NCBI GenBank assembly: GCA_949825045.1
Contig: OX463815.1
Coordinates: forward strand, 30,805,356 to 30,869,355
Direction: 5' to 3'
Source of the DNA: Argyresthia goedartella
Taxonomy: Eukaryota; Arthropoda; Insecta; Lepidoptera; Argyresthiidae
DNA length: 64,000 nt
Within the stretch, counting starts at the first letter, position 1, and each line of letters starts with the position of its first letter. Position numbers and translations under genes: made by a program. The notes beneath the pieces are model-generated. The model was not told the DNA's origin and searched no databases. It saw nothing but the letters and a program-made list of their open reading frames with translations. Positions 1-11,400 of this stretch are shown here, in pieces.

Positions 1-1566
1 TGACTCTCCACAAACCATTCTAAGCGATTTTTGACAAGGTGTTCAGAAATTTTAGAAAGAGTAGAAGACAGGGCTATAGGTCTATAAGAGGCAGCATCTG
101 AGGAGTCTTTACCAGGTTTTAATATATAGGGATAATTATTTGCGACCTCCAAGCCTCCGGGGGAGACCCAGATGTGAAGAAACTATTGATCAACTGTAGA
201 AAGTATTTTTTAGTCACAGACCCAGTGTTTCTAATAAAAGAGTATGGAATGCCATCCAAACCTGGGGAGGAGTCCTTTAGGTTTTCTACTGCAAGATCAA
301 ACTCCGATTCTGAAAATACTTCATTTAATCTATGGGGGGGAGACTGGGTGGAGGGCACAGATGAGAGGCAATCGGAAAAGGGAACTGAGGAGGGGGCTAA
401 TTTACTAGCGAAATTCTCCAACCACACTTTGGGATCGCTATAGGACAAATTATGATCCGAAAAGAATTCCTGAATATTTTTATATTTTTCCAAATGAGAG
501 AAGCTGGGGCTCGAGGACATAAGTTCTCGCAAAATTTTGACCAACCTGATTGTTTTTTTTTAGACAACATTTTACTGACCATGGCAGAAATTCTTTGGTA
601 GTTTATAAAATTCTCTGTGGTCATACATTTCGCATACGAAATCTCGGCCTCTTTTCGTTTAATGATACCATCAGTACATTCATGGTCCCACCACGGAGGA
701 GAACGAATTTTATTAGGGGGAGGTTTTTTTAATGGGATTGAAGAGTTAGCAGAGGCTTTGATTGCTTCAAGAAATTTAGAATAGAGATTTATCGCATTTT
801 GAGAAGACACAGAGTCCAGCAACTTAATCCTATGATCACATTCTTTAGCAAACCTTTCCCAGTCTGCACCAGACAGTCTGTATTTGAGTAATGGTGAGAA
901 TGTTTTTTTTGGGACAGTCTTGTTAGGGAAGTTAAGTAAAATTGGAAAATGGTCGCTGCCATATGTGGAGGAAAGAATATCCCAAGAGAGGACTGAAGCT
1001 AAATTTGCGGAACAGAGAGATAGATCTACTGCACTTCTAGGATCTTGAGTCGGGGATACTCTGCGGGTTGGGCGGCCATCATTTAGGATACAGAGATCAA
1101 ATTTATCTAGGATATCTAAAATTGTAGAAGAATTTGTATCATTTTTATAACTACCCCAAATCTGATTATGGCAGTTGAGATCACCTAGGATTACAATGGG
1201 TGAAGGAAGAGAAGAAATAATAATATCCAGTTCATGGAGAATAGAGAGATCTGGATGAGGAATATAAACTGAAAGAAAGGTGGTGTCAAAACATCTTGTA
1301 GCAACAACATAAATTTTATCACTATGAACAGGAATATTAAGTCTAGAAAAAGGGATACCATTTTTAATTAAAAGAATGGCACCTGCGTAACCATCTATTC
1401 TATCCTCCCGGAGGCTGGTAAAACCTGTCACCCGAAAACGAGATCCTGGCAGCAACCACACCTCCGAGAGGGCTATAACAGAGGTCCAATACTTATTTAT
1501 TAAATAAATTAAATCTGATTTTTTAGGCATCAGGCTCCTGCAATTCCACTGAAGAATGCTGGCCAT
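1..1566 (-). pseudogene. LINE ORF2 (endonuclease plus partial RT), frameshifted
   Basis: It starts MASILQWNCRSL at 1566, the first motif of an APE-type endonuclease. ILGDLNCHNQIWGS and GSDHFPI follow, both hallmark EN motifs. The endonuclease-linker frame runs to about 430, where the reading jumps to the frame at 544-119. That frame contains DSSPGLDGIPYSF, the linker into the RT fingers. Another break near 118 precedes the recognisable SYRPIALSSTLSK segment, which continues to the window edge. The product would nick DNA and reverse-transcribe the element's RNA, but the breaks make this copy non-functional. Confidence 0.85.
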
Positions 1567-2971
1567 TTTGGGGAGGATTAGAAGAGTTAACTAGTCGTAA
1601 GATCTTATTTAGACCTTGTGTCACGTTGGGCGGTAATGGACAATCACTGAACTTAGTCAGTAAATTGATAATGGTGGAGAGAAGAAGTTCAAGGAGGTTT
1701 TCGTTAGGTTGATCTGAGTTGGACATTTCAGATTGAAGTGCGTGGCCATTGGGAAGAGAAGAGGGGGGAGAGTTAATGATATTAAAATGAGCATTCCTGT
1801 CAAACCCCTGTCTACGATCAGGAGATCTGGGTTGTCTGGTTGTAAATACAGTTTTACGGTGCGAGACTTTCTGAGGGGATTGGGATGGGGCCAACAGTTG
1901 GCTAGAAGGTGGGGACAGAGAGTGTACTTGGGAAGGACGAGCAACATCAGCAAAAGATTTTCTGGTCGTAGGAAGCCGAATTGAAGCATCTTTATAAGAG
2001 ACACTTTCCTGGGACATGATGACCTTAATTGCTTTTTGTCGGTGAAATTCCGGGCAACACTTATCAATGGCCCTATGAGGGCCAGAACAGTATAGACAAG
2101 ATTCCTGGGTTTTGGAACAAGAGTCCCCATCATGCGATTGTGAGCATTTATAGCAACGTGGCTTTGATCTGCACTGATTTTTTACATGGCCAAAACGGCA
2201 ACAATTCCAACACTGTATTGTGGGGAATTGATACTGCTCCACCAGGATAGAATTGTAGAAGCAGAAGATTCTCTCTGGGAGAACCTGACCTGATATTGTG
2301 ATCACAACTGACTGTGTTGGGATGTAAACTACAGAGTTATCATCTTTTTTGGTTTTTCGGCTAATTCTGCGGGCTTTTATTATGGGACCACAGTTAGGGG
2401 GGAGCTGGATAGCCGTAACGACTTCTTCCAAGCTCCACTCCACTGGGATGTCCCTAATCAGACCCATGCGGGTCACATTGTAAGTGGGTATGGTTGCTCT
2501 ATACTTGGCTTCGTTCAATGCTTGGTGAGATAGAAAACAATTGGCATCAGAGGCGGTCTTGAACTGGATAGAAACACGGTTGCGGCCGACGCTTTTCACA
2601 CCATCCTGAGCTATATTTTTAATGTTGTTCCTGGGTAGGAATTGACCAAACTTAATAGGTCTTAGGGTAAGACCTGAAGAGGTTTCCTCTTCAATACGAG
2701 CAACGTGTACTATGAATGGGCCTTTGTCGCTTGGAGAGTATTGGCCTTGCGAAGAGGACTCTGCTATGTAGACAGTTTGAATGGACGGTTGAGATTGTGA
2801 CAATTCTGTGACAGATTTCTTCGGAGCTTGGTCTGTCCAATTATCAGCCGCGCGTTTTCGAGAAACTGTGTCTTGGGATTGGGATTGGAAGTCTCCTGAC
2901 GGGAAGAGAGAAGGGGAGAGGGGAACATTTGGGAGAGGCGATTTATCCGGTGGATCGTCGTCTGTCTCCAT
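1523..2971 (-). CDS. LINE ORF1, gag-like nucleic-acid-binding protein
   Basis: This is an open frame of 482 residues. The N-terminus is Ser/Pro-rich. In the middle is the region usual for insect LINE ORF1 proteins, with FIVHVARIEEE and KFGQFL. Three Cys/His knuckles follow: CWNCCRFGHVKNQC, CYKCSQSHDGDSC and CLYCSGPHRAIDKCC. The protein would coat the element's RNA to form the retrotransposition particle. It overlaps the ORF2 start (ATG at 1566) by 44 nt, which suggests coupled or reinitiated translation of ORF2. The frame is uninterrupted although ORF2 is broken. The homologue on the other strand (3537-5008) has the same knuckle spacing. I see no host function. Confidence 0.88.
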   Translation of the reverse strand: METDDDPPDKSPLPNVPLSPSLFPSGDFQSQSQDTVSRKRAADNWTDQAPKKSVTELSQSQPSIQTVYIAESSSQGQYSPSDKGPFIVHVARIEEETSSGLTLRPIKFGQFLPRNNIKNIAQDGVKSVGRNRVSIQFKTASDANCFLSHQALNEAKYRATIPTYNVTRMGLIRDIPVEWSLEEVVTAIQLPPNCGPIIKARRISRKTKKDDNSVVYIPTQSVVITISGQVLPERIFCFYNSILVEQYQFPTIQCWNCCRFGHVKNQCRSKPRCYKCSQSHDGDSCSKTQESCLYCSGPHRAIDKCCPEFHRQKAIKVIMSQESVSYKDASIRLPTTRKSFADVARPSQVHSLSPPSSQLLAPSQSPQKVSHRKTVFTTRQPRSPDRRQGFDRNAHFNIINSPPSSLPNGHALQSEMSNSDQPNENLLELLLSTIINLLTKFSDCPLPPNVTQGLNKILRLVNSSNPPQNGQHSSVELQEPDA

Positions 2972-3536
2972 GGTTTACCTAAATGGAATAAAAACTTCTT
3001 ACCTCATCCAAACCCTAGGACAAGCATTACACAAATACGGACACTACACAACTAATTAGATAAATTCTAGACACAGGAAGAGTCAGCAAATGCTCAAATT
3101 TTTTAGAAATTTATCCGAACACGTGCAATATCCTCCACAATGACGGCAAGAAAAAAGTTAATATAGAATTACAGTAATAACGCGAAGCGAAAGGAAAGAA
3201 CTTGACTGACAGCAACCGCCGAACACAGAGAAAGTAATCACCCGCCGACCGAACCAAAGAACAAAAGGAAACTGTCAGTCAGTATTGCCAACATTTTTCG
3301 GTAAAAAATACCAACGTCATTGACTTTGGCGGTTCTTCCAAAAATATTAATGACTATGGCGGGGATTCTTGCCGTCATTGTGGAGGTTGTCGCACGTGTT
3401 CGAAATAGATAGTAAAATTTAAAGCATTCGCTGACTCTTCCTGTGCCTAGAATTTATCGTTATTGTTGTGATTTGTCCGTATTAGTTTTGTGTTTGTCCC
3501 TGTGTGGTGGTAAATAGGCTTAACTCTATGTAAATC

Positions 3537-5008
3537 ATGGAGACGGACGTTGTCCCTCCGGATATACCTCCTCCCATAAACGACTCGGTCAACAATGTTT
3601 CCCTCTCTCCTCCTCTCTTCCTGTCAGCTGAAGCCAACTCCCAATCTCCCCAAAATACCCAAGATACTGTGTCCCGCAAGCGTGCTGCGGATATTTCCAT
3701 TAACCCAACGCCCAAAAAAACTGTCACCGATGTTTCCTTGTCCCAACCATCCATTCAAACTGTGTTTACAGCAGAGTCTTCTTCACTGAACAAATACTCA
3801 GAAAAAGACAAAGGTCCATTTATTGTACATGTGGTCCGAATTGAAGAGGAGTCCTCCTCAGGTCTCACTATGAGACCAATCAAGTTCGGTCAATTTCTAC
3901 ATCGAAATAATGTTCAAAACATTGCTCAAGATGGAGTTAAGAGTGTAGGTCGCAACCGGGTTGCGATTCAGTTTAAGTCTGCCTCTGACGCCAACTCATT
4001 CTTGTCTCACCCAGCATTAGCCACAGCCAACTACAAAGCAACTGTACCGACTTATAATGTGACCCGGATGGGTATAATTAGGGATATCCCTGTGGGTGGA
4101 GTATGGAGGAGGTTGTAGAGGCTATTCAGCTCCTCCCTAATTGTGGTCCTATCATTAAAGCCCGCAGAATTAGTAGAAAAACAAAAAAGGACGATGACAC
4201 TGTATCATATACCCCGACACAATCAGTTGTCTCAACAATCTCAGGACAGGTTCTTCCAGAAAGAATCTACTGCTTTTATAATTCTATTCTGGTGGAGCAG
4301 TACCAGTTCCCTACTATTCAGTGTTGGAATTGTTGCCGATTTGGCCATTTCAAAATCCAATGCCGGTCCAAGCCACGCTGTTTCAAGTGCTCCCAACCCC
4401 ACGATGGTAATACCTGTGAAAAAACACAGGACTCCTGCCTCTATTGTTCTGGCCCACATAGAGCCATTGATAAGTGCTGCCCTGAATTTCACAGGCAAAA
4501 AGCCATCAAGATCATCATGTCACAAGAAAGTGTATCATATAAAGAGGCATCAATTCGTCTTCCACCACCTAGAAAATCCTTTGCAGATGCTGCTCGCTCT
4601 TTCCAAACAGTGCCCCCAACCCCAACTTCAAGCCAATTGATGGCCCCTTCCCAATACCCAAAGACTGTATCACACCGCAAAACTGTAGTTACAACAAGAC
4701 AACCCAGATCTGATCATAGACAGGGGTATGACCGGAATGCTCACTTAGAGATCACTAACTCACCCCCTTCTTCTCTCCCTAATGGTCATGCATTCCCTTC
4801 TCTACCACCCAATTCGGCCCAGCCTAATGAAAATCTCCTTGAACTTCTTCTCTCTACCATTATCAATCTTCTGACTAAGTTCAGTGATTGCCCATTACCG
4901 CCCAACGTGACACAAGGTCTTAACCAGATCTTACAACTTGTTAACTCTTCTCATTCCCAACAAAATGGCCAGCATTCTACAGTGGAATTGCAGGAGCCTG
5001 AATCCTAA
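3537..5008 (+). pseudogene. LINE ORF1 (gag-like), one frameshift
   Basis: The start METDVVPPD matches the start of the copy-1 ORF1. The frame holds to about 4100 (GIIRDIPV). There a one-base change relative to copy 1 shifts it into the frame at 4103-5008 (MEEVVEAIQLLPNCG). The second part keeps all three zinc knuckles, CWNCCRFGHFKIQC, CFKCSQPHDGNTC and CLYCSGPHRAIDKC, and a C-terminus almost identical to copy 1. It overlaps the ORF2 start by 44 nt, as in copy 1, so this overlap is a conserved trait of the family. Confidence 0.88.
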
Positions 5009-8000
5009 AAAATCTGATCTTATTTATTTAATAAATAAATATAAACCTTCTGTTATTGCCCTATCTGAGGGTTGGTTGCTGCCTGGTTCTCGCTTTCGAG
5101 TTTCAGGTTTTACCAGCCTTCGGGAGGACAGAATAGATGGTTATGGGGGTGCCATTCTTTTCATTAAGAAAGGCATCCCTTTTTCCAGAATAAATCTTCC
5201 CCCCCATAGTGTTAACATTGATATAGTTGCCGCAAGATGTTTTGACGCCACTTTTATTTCAGCTTATATTCCTCATCCTGACTTCCAATCTCCAGGAACT
5301 GGATAGCCTTATTTCTTCCCTTCCCACTCCTCTTATTATTTTAGGCGATCTCAACAGCCACAACCAGTTATGGGGTAGCTATAGGAATGACTCTAATTCT
5401 TTTATAATTTTAGACATCTTAGATAAATTTGACCTCTGTATTCTAAATGATGGTCGCCCAACACGTAGGGTGTCCCCGACTCAGGATCCCAGAAGTGCAG
5501 TTGATCTTTCCCTCTGTTCCTCAAATTTAGCTTCTGGCCTCTCTTGGGATGTTCTTTCTTCCACTTTTGGGAGTGATCATTTCCCAATTTTAGTCCACTT
5601 CCCTAATAAGTATCCCCCAATAAAGAAATTCGATCCCCTACTCAAATATAGACTGTCTGGCGCAGACTGGGAAAGGTTTGCCAGAGAATGTGACTATAGG
5701 ATTAAGTTACTCGACCCTGTTTCTCCCCAAAATTCCCTCAATGTTTATGCAAAATTCCTCGAAGCAATTGTTACCAGTGCTAACTCCTCAATCCCATTTA
5801 AGAGACCTCCCCCTGATAAGATCCGTTCACCCCCGTGGTGGGATCCTGAGTGCACTGAAGCAGTAAATAAAAGAAAAGAGGTCGAGATGATGTATGCTTC
5901 CAGCATGACTACAGAGAATTTTATCAACTTTAAAAGAATCTCTGCCATAGTTAGAAAATTGCTAAGTAAAAAGAAGCAATTAGGTTGGTCAAAATTTTGC
6001 GAGAACCTATGTCCTCGTTCCCCAGCTTCTCTTATCTGGAAAAATATTAAAATATTTAGGAGTTCTTTTTCCGCCCCTAACTCGTCCTATAGCGACCCCA
6101 AAGTCTGGTTGGAGACCTTTGCTAGTAAATTAGCCCCCCCTTCTGCTCCTTATGTTGATTGTCTGCCGCCTATACTCTCCCTCCAATCTCCTTCTCATAG
6201 ATTGGATGAAGTATTTTCGGAATCCGAGTTCAATCTGGCAGTAGATAGTCTAAAGGACTCTTCTCCTGGTTTAGATGGCATCCCGTATTCTTTTATATAG
6301 AAACTCTGGGTCCGAAACTAAAAAATACTTTTTACAATCAATTAATACTTTTTTCTCATATGGGTCCCCTCCGGAAACATGGAGGTCACAAATCATCATC
6401 ACTATATTAAAACCTTGTAAGGATTCTACTGACGCTGCCTCTTATAGGCCAATAGCTTTGTCATCTACTCTCTCTAAAATTTCGGAGCATCTTGTTAAAA
6501 ATCGTTTGGAATGGTTTGTAGAGAGTCAAAACATTTTACCTGAATCCCAGTTCGGCTTTAGGAAAAATAAATCCACAATGGATAGCCTAGCCATACTGAC
6601 CACGGATATTAGAATAGCTTTTTCTAAAAATAAATCGGTCGTGGGAGCATTCTTAGACATATGCTCCGCCTACGACAATGTACTTCTTCCTGTACTCAGG
6701 CAAAAAATGCTCCATCTGAGTATTCCAGAGAGGTTAGTCAATTTCATCACGAGCTTATTCTCGGACAGATCTGTGTTGATTCGCAACCAAGACCATTATC
6801 TGTCTCCGCGGTCAGTGTGGAAAGGTCTTCCTCAAGGTTCAGTCCTGAGTCCTCTACTCTATAGCATCTACACTTATGACATTGATAGAGTAGTTACCTC
6901 ATTCTGTAGCATACTGCAGTATGCGGATGACTTAGCCCTTTACTCTTCTTTGGCCTCGATTGAGGAGGCTGCCACCAGAGTAAATTCTGCCATTATTTAT
7001 CTCGAGGATTGGCTGACGGAGCATGGTTTATCATTATCGGCCTCAAAGAGCAAAGTTGTTATTTTCTCCAGAAAAGTCCGTATCCCGAATGTGCACATAC
7101 GTATTAATGGCCATGTGGTTCCAATTTATAATTCCGTAAAATTTTTAGGCGTCATTTTAGATTCTAAAATGAATGGTTCTGCACATCTTAACTATGTAAT
7201 TAAAAAATGCGAAAAGGGTATCAAACGTCATGCGATGTCTTTCCGGTACGTGGTGGGGATCACATCCATATTGTCAAAAACTGATCTATAATGCCATAGT
7301 GCGCAGTCTTTTGACTATGGAACTTTTCTCCTTGAACCTTGTAGTAAGGCTGCTCTTGAAAGCCTTCAGAGAGTGCAATTTAAATGTCTACGCGTCATTA
7401 TTGGTGCCATGAAATCATCTCCCACGAATGCCTTACAGGTCGAATGTGGCGATCCTCCTCTAAATTTACGTAGACAGTACCTTTCGGACAGATTCTTTTA
7501 TAAGGTCATCCCACTTCAAAACCACCCTCTTTCACCTAAAGTCAAACTGTTAAGTCGGCTTGTTTCGAGTTGTAGATATTGGTCCCATAAGGACCCTCCG
7601 TGCCTTGTCAAAAGTCTCCGGAAACTTGTAAATATAAATCAACCTTTATATCAATGTAACATGAATCCTCTCTTCAACACGAACTTTGATGCTCTAATTC
7701 ATTCTCCTAACATTGTGTTATCCCTTGGAATTACAAAATCATCTCCTGACGCCAACTCCTCGTTTAATGAAATAGTAGCTTCTTCTTGGGCAGACTGGCT
7801 CCTCGTTTTTACCGATGCCTCTAAACTTTCAGAGTCCGGTTGTGTTGGTGCTGCGGTCTGGATACCAAGGTACAAAATCATTCTGCATTATAAATGCCCC
7901 CCTCTGTCATCTGTATTTACTGGCGAGTCGGTTGCTATTCTGGAAGCTATCCTATATGTCTTATCCCATAAATTAAATAAATCCATTATCTTTTCAGACT

Positions 8001-8665
8001 CCCTTAGTTGTCTTCAAGCCATCTTGTCAAACCAGTTCAGATCAAAAATTAAATTCCCAATTATATTAAAAATTAAAGAATTGTTGTATGACTGTCAACG
8101 GCAGGGATTGGAAATTGTGTTGGCTTGGATCCCTGGTCATGCGGGTGTTACGGGAAACGAGGAGGCCGATTCCTGCGCGAAAAATGCTATTGCCTTGGGT
8201 GGCTCTGAACATTTCCGTAATTTCAGTTCAGATATATGTTCCATCTCTAAAACTCACCTATATAAATCATGGAACGAGGCTTGGCAGGCTAGCCGTCAGA
8301 TCAAAGGCAAATTCTATGGAGAAATCCAGGATAGGATTCCTTTGAAACCCTGGTACTTCAAATTCCGCGACTCGAATAAACGCACCACATCTACAATTTG
8401 TCGTCTTCGTTTGGGTCATTCCTGTACTCCGGTGCACCTGGCTAAAATTAGGGTCAGGGATAACTCTCTTTGTGAGTGTGGTCTTGCAGAGGGCTCTGTT
8501 GATCACATCTTTTTTGAATGCCCTAATCTTAACGTTTCCTTGTACAATCTTCTTCCTCCTTTCATCCCCAGACCTTCCAATTTCAAATCTCTATTATCAT
8601 ATGTAAACTCCCCATTTATCCAAACCCTGGGCAATTTCATTAATGTTAATAACATCAAACTCTAA
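4965..8665 (+). pseudogene. LINE ORF2: endonuclease, reverse transcriptase, RNase H; several frameshifts
   Basis: The natural start is MASILQWNCRSLNPKK at 4965. The frame shifts near 5300, 6290, 7290 and 7390, giving five blocks. In order they hold the APE endonuclease (ILGDLNSHNQLWGS, GSDHFPI), the linker (SSPGLDGIPYSF), the RT (SYRPIALSS, QFGFRKNKST, LPQGSVLSPLLY and the catalytic QYADDLALY), then RNase H (VFTDASKL, the ESVAILEA glutamate, FSDSLSC, WIPGHAGVTGNEEAD). A Cys-rich tail, CECGLAEGSVDHIFFECP, follows. All RNase H catalytic acids are visible. An intact version would run target-primed reverse transcription and degrade the RNA of the hybrid; this copy cannot. Confidence 0.9.
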
Positions 8666-10747
8666 CTGTAGTTGTGTACCTGTTGTAGACTAATTTAATT
8701 AAACTAACAGTATTATATATTTATGTATCTATTGTTTTGTCCTTTTTTTCTAGGTTCCGGAAATCCTCAGATTTTCACCGGAGAATCCTCAGTATCATTC
8801 CGTGCCATCGCCGATACTTTGACACTGGCAGAATCATCAAAACGATGAAAGCCATTAATTAGGAGAAAAAAAAAATGACTATGGCAGTTCTTCCAAAAAG
8901 TGCATAGAAAAATGGGTTGTTTTCCCCATAGCATTGAACTTTGTTCCTTTAATAACTTCGGACATAGGTTGTTTTGTCGAAAACCAGATTTTGGATCTTG
9001 TATGGAAAGTATGAAGCTAACCGACATCAAAATCCATTTTTCTATTATTTTTGACATTGGCTGTTTTTCCAAACAACCCCTCATTTCTGTTGGCCGTTTA
9101 GTTGACTGTTCTGTAAAACTGTTAGTATCAACTGTTTTCCTGCCTGTGAATAACGCAGATTTCAGTCGGAACGCAAAGAAATATTGATAACTATAGTGTT
9201 TTTAGTGTTACAATAGGAAAAAAAATCCTACAACCTTTGAAAAACTATGGACAAGTGACGTCACGAGGTTCGTTATTTAAATAAAATATGAAAAAATATA
9301 AATAAACATACAATACTCGAAATATTCAAAATAGTTTCTAATATAGCCTAAAATTTCGTAAAATAAAATAAAAAGTAGCAAAGTTTGTAACATGGCCAAT
9401 TGGTTTGATGCCAGTTGCGCAATCTTTAAGTTCCGGGTTCGATTCATAATAATATTTTTTCTTTTTTATTCATTATTTTTAGTGCTTAAGTACGACGTTT
9501 CGGAACAATTCATGTGCGAGCCCGAACCGCGCTTGACCATTATTTAGAAACATGACAGTGTGCACGGACGTCACCGTGATGAGAATGAAGTCCAAGTTAG
9601 ATGCCGCGTTAACTCAGCTTAGAACACATCACTTAGTCATAATCACCACTTATAATGGATATTGCTATTTTGATTACCCAATTCAAACTACTACAGGTCG
9701 ATTGAAATTACTGTTTCGTAAGCACCGTAATGGCGATTGTCCTGTCTGTATATTGCATATATTGTAATAGAACCGGCTGGTGTCATGGTCTGTCTGCCAT
9801 ACTAGCCTTGTGTATTACCAATAAGGCAGATAGACCGCGAGTTAGATCTCGATTCTCCTTATATAAACTATGGAGTAGGGAGCAACGATACCTCTGTTAC
9901 GATCTTGATACGAATGACGAATGCATCGCTTAAGCGATTACGATAACGAATGTATATTATCGATTATTTTATTTTCTTTAATGAAACTAGATCATTGTGT
10001 GATATCAACATTTATTTTCAAATATGTGCAAAAAGCTTTGATTTTATATCATAACTAAATCAAAATGTTTTGTGTTTACTCATACTATATTTATTTATAA
10101 GTAATTGATTTCAGGCAAATAGGAAATTAGAATTTAGGAGCATAATATTTTAAATTATCCAATTAATTCGACTTCTGATGTCCCTACGAATAAGTCCAGC
10201 GAGAAAAACAATCTCTCTGAATCCACTGTAGCTGATTTGATAGTTTGATATTAAATACTCTCCCCTGAGCCAATTATTCAAGTTGGAATATACATGATTG
10301 TTCTCCAATAACTTGAGTAGTTTGTATCCATGTCAGCATTTGGTGATTTTAGATAATCAAAAATAGTAATTAATTTGCGCCTGTCGAATTGTCAGGTCCA
10401 AATGCCAACGTAATTAATAGCAAACGCAAGCAATGCAAGATGGCCGTCGTCAGTGAAGCTGTCTCGCGATTTGTTTCACGCAATAATGAAATTTCAAGAA
10501 TTGTTATTATCGCAATCGGTGTGAAGTATGGTTATTCCGATAATAATGCTAACAAACGTTCTATATTCCGGGCCTTAGGAGTAAAGGTGTGGGATCACTA
10601 GGGACCACAGTCAGACAAATATGAAAACCGTCAGTGCCAGCTCATAGCCTGGTAGAATATATTTAATTTATTTTGTGTCTTATTGCCCGGTAAATATGGT
10701 AACGTTACATGAAACCTTATTCCCATTGTTATTTCTTTGTCTTTTTT

Positions 10748-11140
10748 AGGGTTCCGTACCCGAAGGGTTCCAAACGGGACCCTATTACTAAGACTCCGCT
10801 GTCCGTCCGTCCGTCTGTCACCAGGCTGTATCTCAAGAACCTAGCTAGCTAGAGAGTTGAAATTTTCACAGATTATGTATTTATGTTGCCGCTATAACAA
10901 CAAATACTAAAAAACAGGATAAAATAAATATTTAAGGGGGCTCCCATACAACAATTCTTTCAATACCACATACAAACTTATGGATGCACCTGGTTACGTA
11001 CATGGAGTGTGAAAGTATACCAATAACTTTGTAAACAATATTTTGTTGTGTAAAATCCAAACTATTCACTCCACACCATCGCTTCCATTGAACGGTGGTA
11101 CGGAACCCTTCGTGCGCGATTTAGACTCGCACTTGACCGG
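10748..11140 (+). repeat. GGGTTCCGTACC interspersed repeat
   Basis: The left end is AGGGTTCCGTACCCGAAGGG, followed by the CCGCTGTCCGTCCGTCCGTC block. The right end reads CGGTGGTACGGAACCCTTCG then GACTCGCACTTGACCGG. Related copies occur at 29908, 33718 and 56820. This short non-coding repeat is, to my knowledge, very common in Lepidoptera. It lies in the part of repeat A that is missing from B, so it arrived later or was lost from B. Confidence 0.8.
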
Positions 11141-11204
11141 TTTTTTTTAATTATTTTTAGGGTTAAGTTTTATTGTGCTGGTCAGGATTCGAACCTGTTA
11201 TTTT

Positions 11205-11400
11205 TATTTTTAACCGACTTCAAAAAAGGAGGGAGTTCTCAATTCGGTTGTATTTATATATATACACGTTTGTTACCTCAAAACTGGAACTATTTAGGAA
11301 CCGATTTCAAAAATATTTTTTTATTTAAAAGGGTGGCCTTCCATTTTGGTTACATTTTATGAAAATTAGAAATCGGTCCAGTAGTTTGGTTTCTTAAGCA
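11205..11400 (+). repeat. ACCGACTTCAAAAAAGGAGG repeat remnant
   Basis: The stretch starts AACCGACTTCAAAAAAGGAG and continues through TCTCAATTCGGTTG and ATTAGAAATCGGTCCAGTAG. These are phrases of a short interspersed repeat frequent in lepidopteran DNA. It is non-coding, and only its right part (from AATTAGAAATCGGT) is present in repeat B. Confidence 0.6.

Larger units (their letters stand above)
1..3150 (-). mobile_element. Non-LTR retrotransposon, RNase-H (I-group) type, copy 1, cut by window edge
   Basis: The element reads leftwards. Its 5' end is near 3150, where the reverse strand begins CTTGCCGTCATTGTGGAGG, the same start as the copy at 3361. It contains a 5' UTR, a gag-like ORF1 with zinc knuckles (2971-1523), and ORF2 with an APE-type endonuclease and the beginning of the reverse transcriptase, which runs off the left end. 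ORF2 is frameshifted, so this copy is dead. The RNase H and 3' end are outside the window; assignment to an RNase-H-bearing family rests on the second copy. The two copies are similar but clearly diverged, so they are independent insertions rather than one recent inverted duplication. Confidence 0.9.
3361..8873 (+). mobile_element. Non-LTR retrotransposon, RNase-H (I-group) type, copy 2, full length but decayed
   Basis: This is a complete insertion of about 5.5 kb. The 5' end GGGGATTCTTGCCGTC starts at 3361, and an A-run closes the 3' end just before 8874. A 12-bp target-site duplication, AATGACTATGGC, occupies 3349-3360 and 8874-8885. The order is 5' UTR, ORF1, ORF2 (EN, RT, RNase H, C-terminal Cys knuckle) and a 3' UTR of about 200 bp. 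Encoded RNase H plus APE endonuclease place it in the I group as I understand LINE classification; the exact clade would need a tree. Several frameshifts show it is no longer active. It is head to head with copy 1, about 210 bp away. Confidence 0.93.

Noticed and set aside
9552..9933. Overlapping ORFs in repeat A and the equivalent ones at 44026-44380
   Set aside because: Short, differently disrupted in the two copies, and without a conserved domain; the 4-kb repeat appears non-coding.
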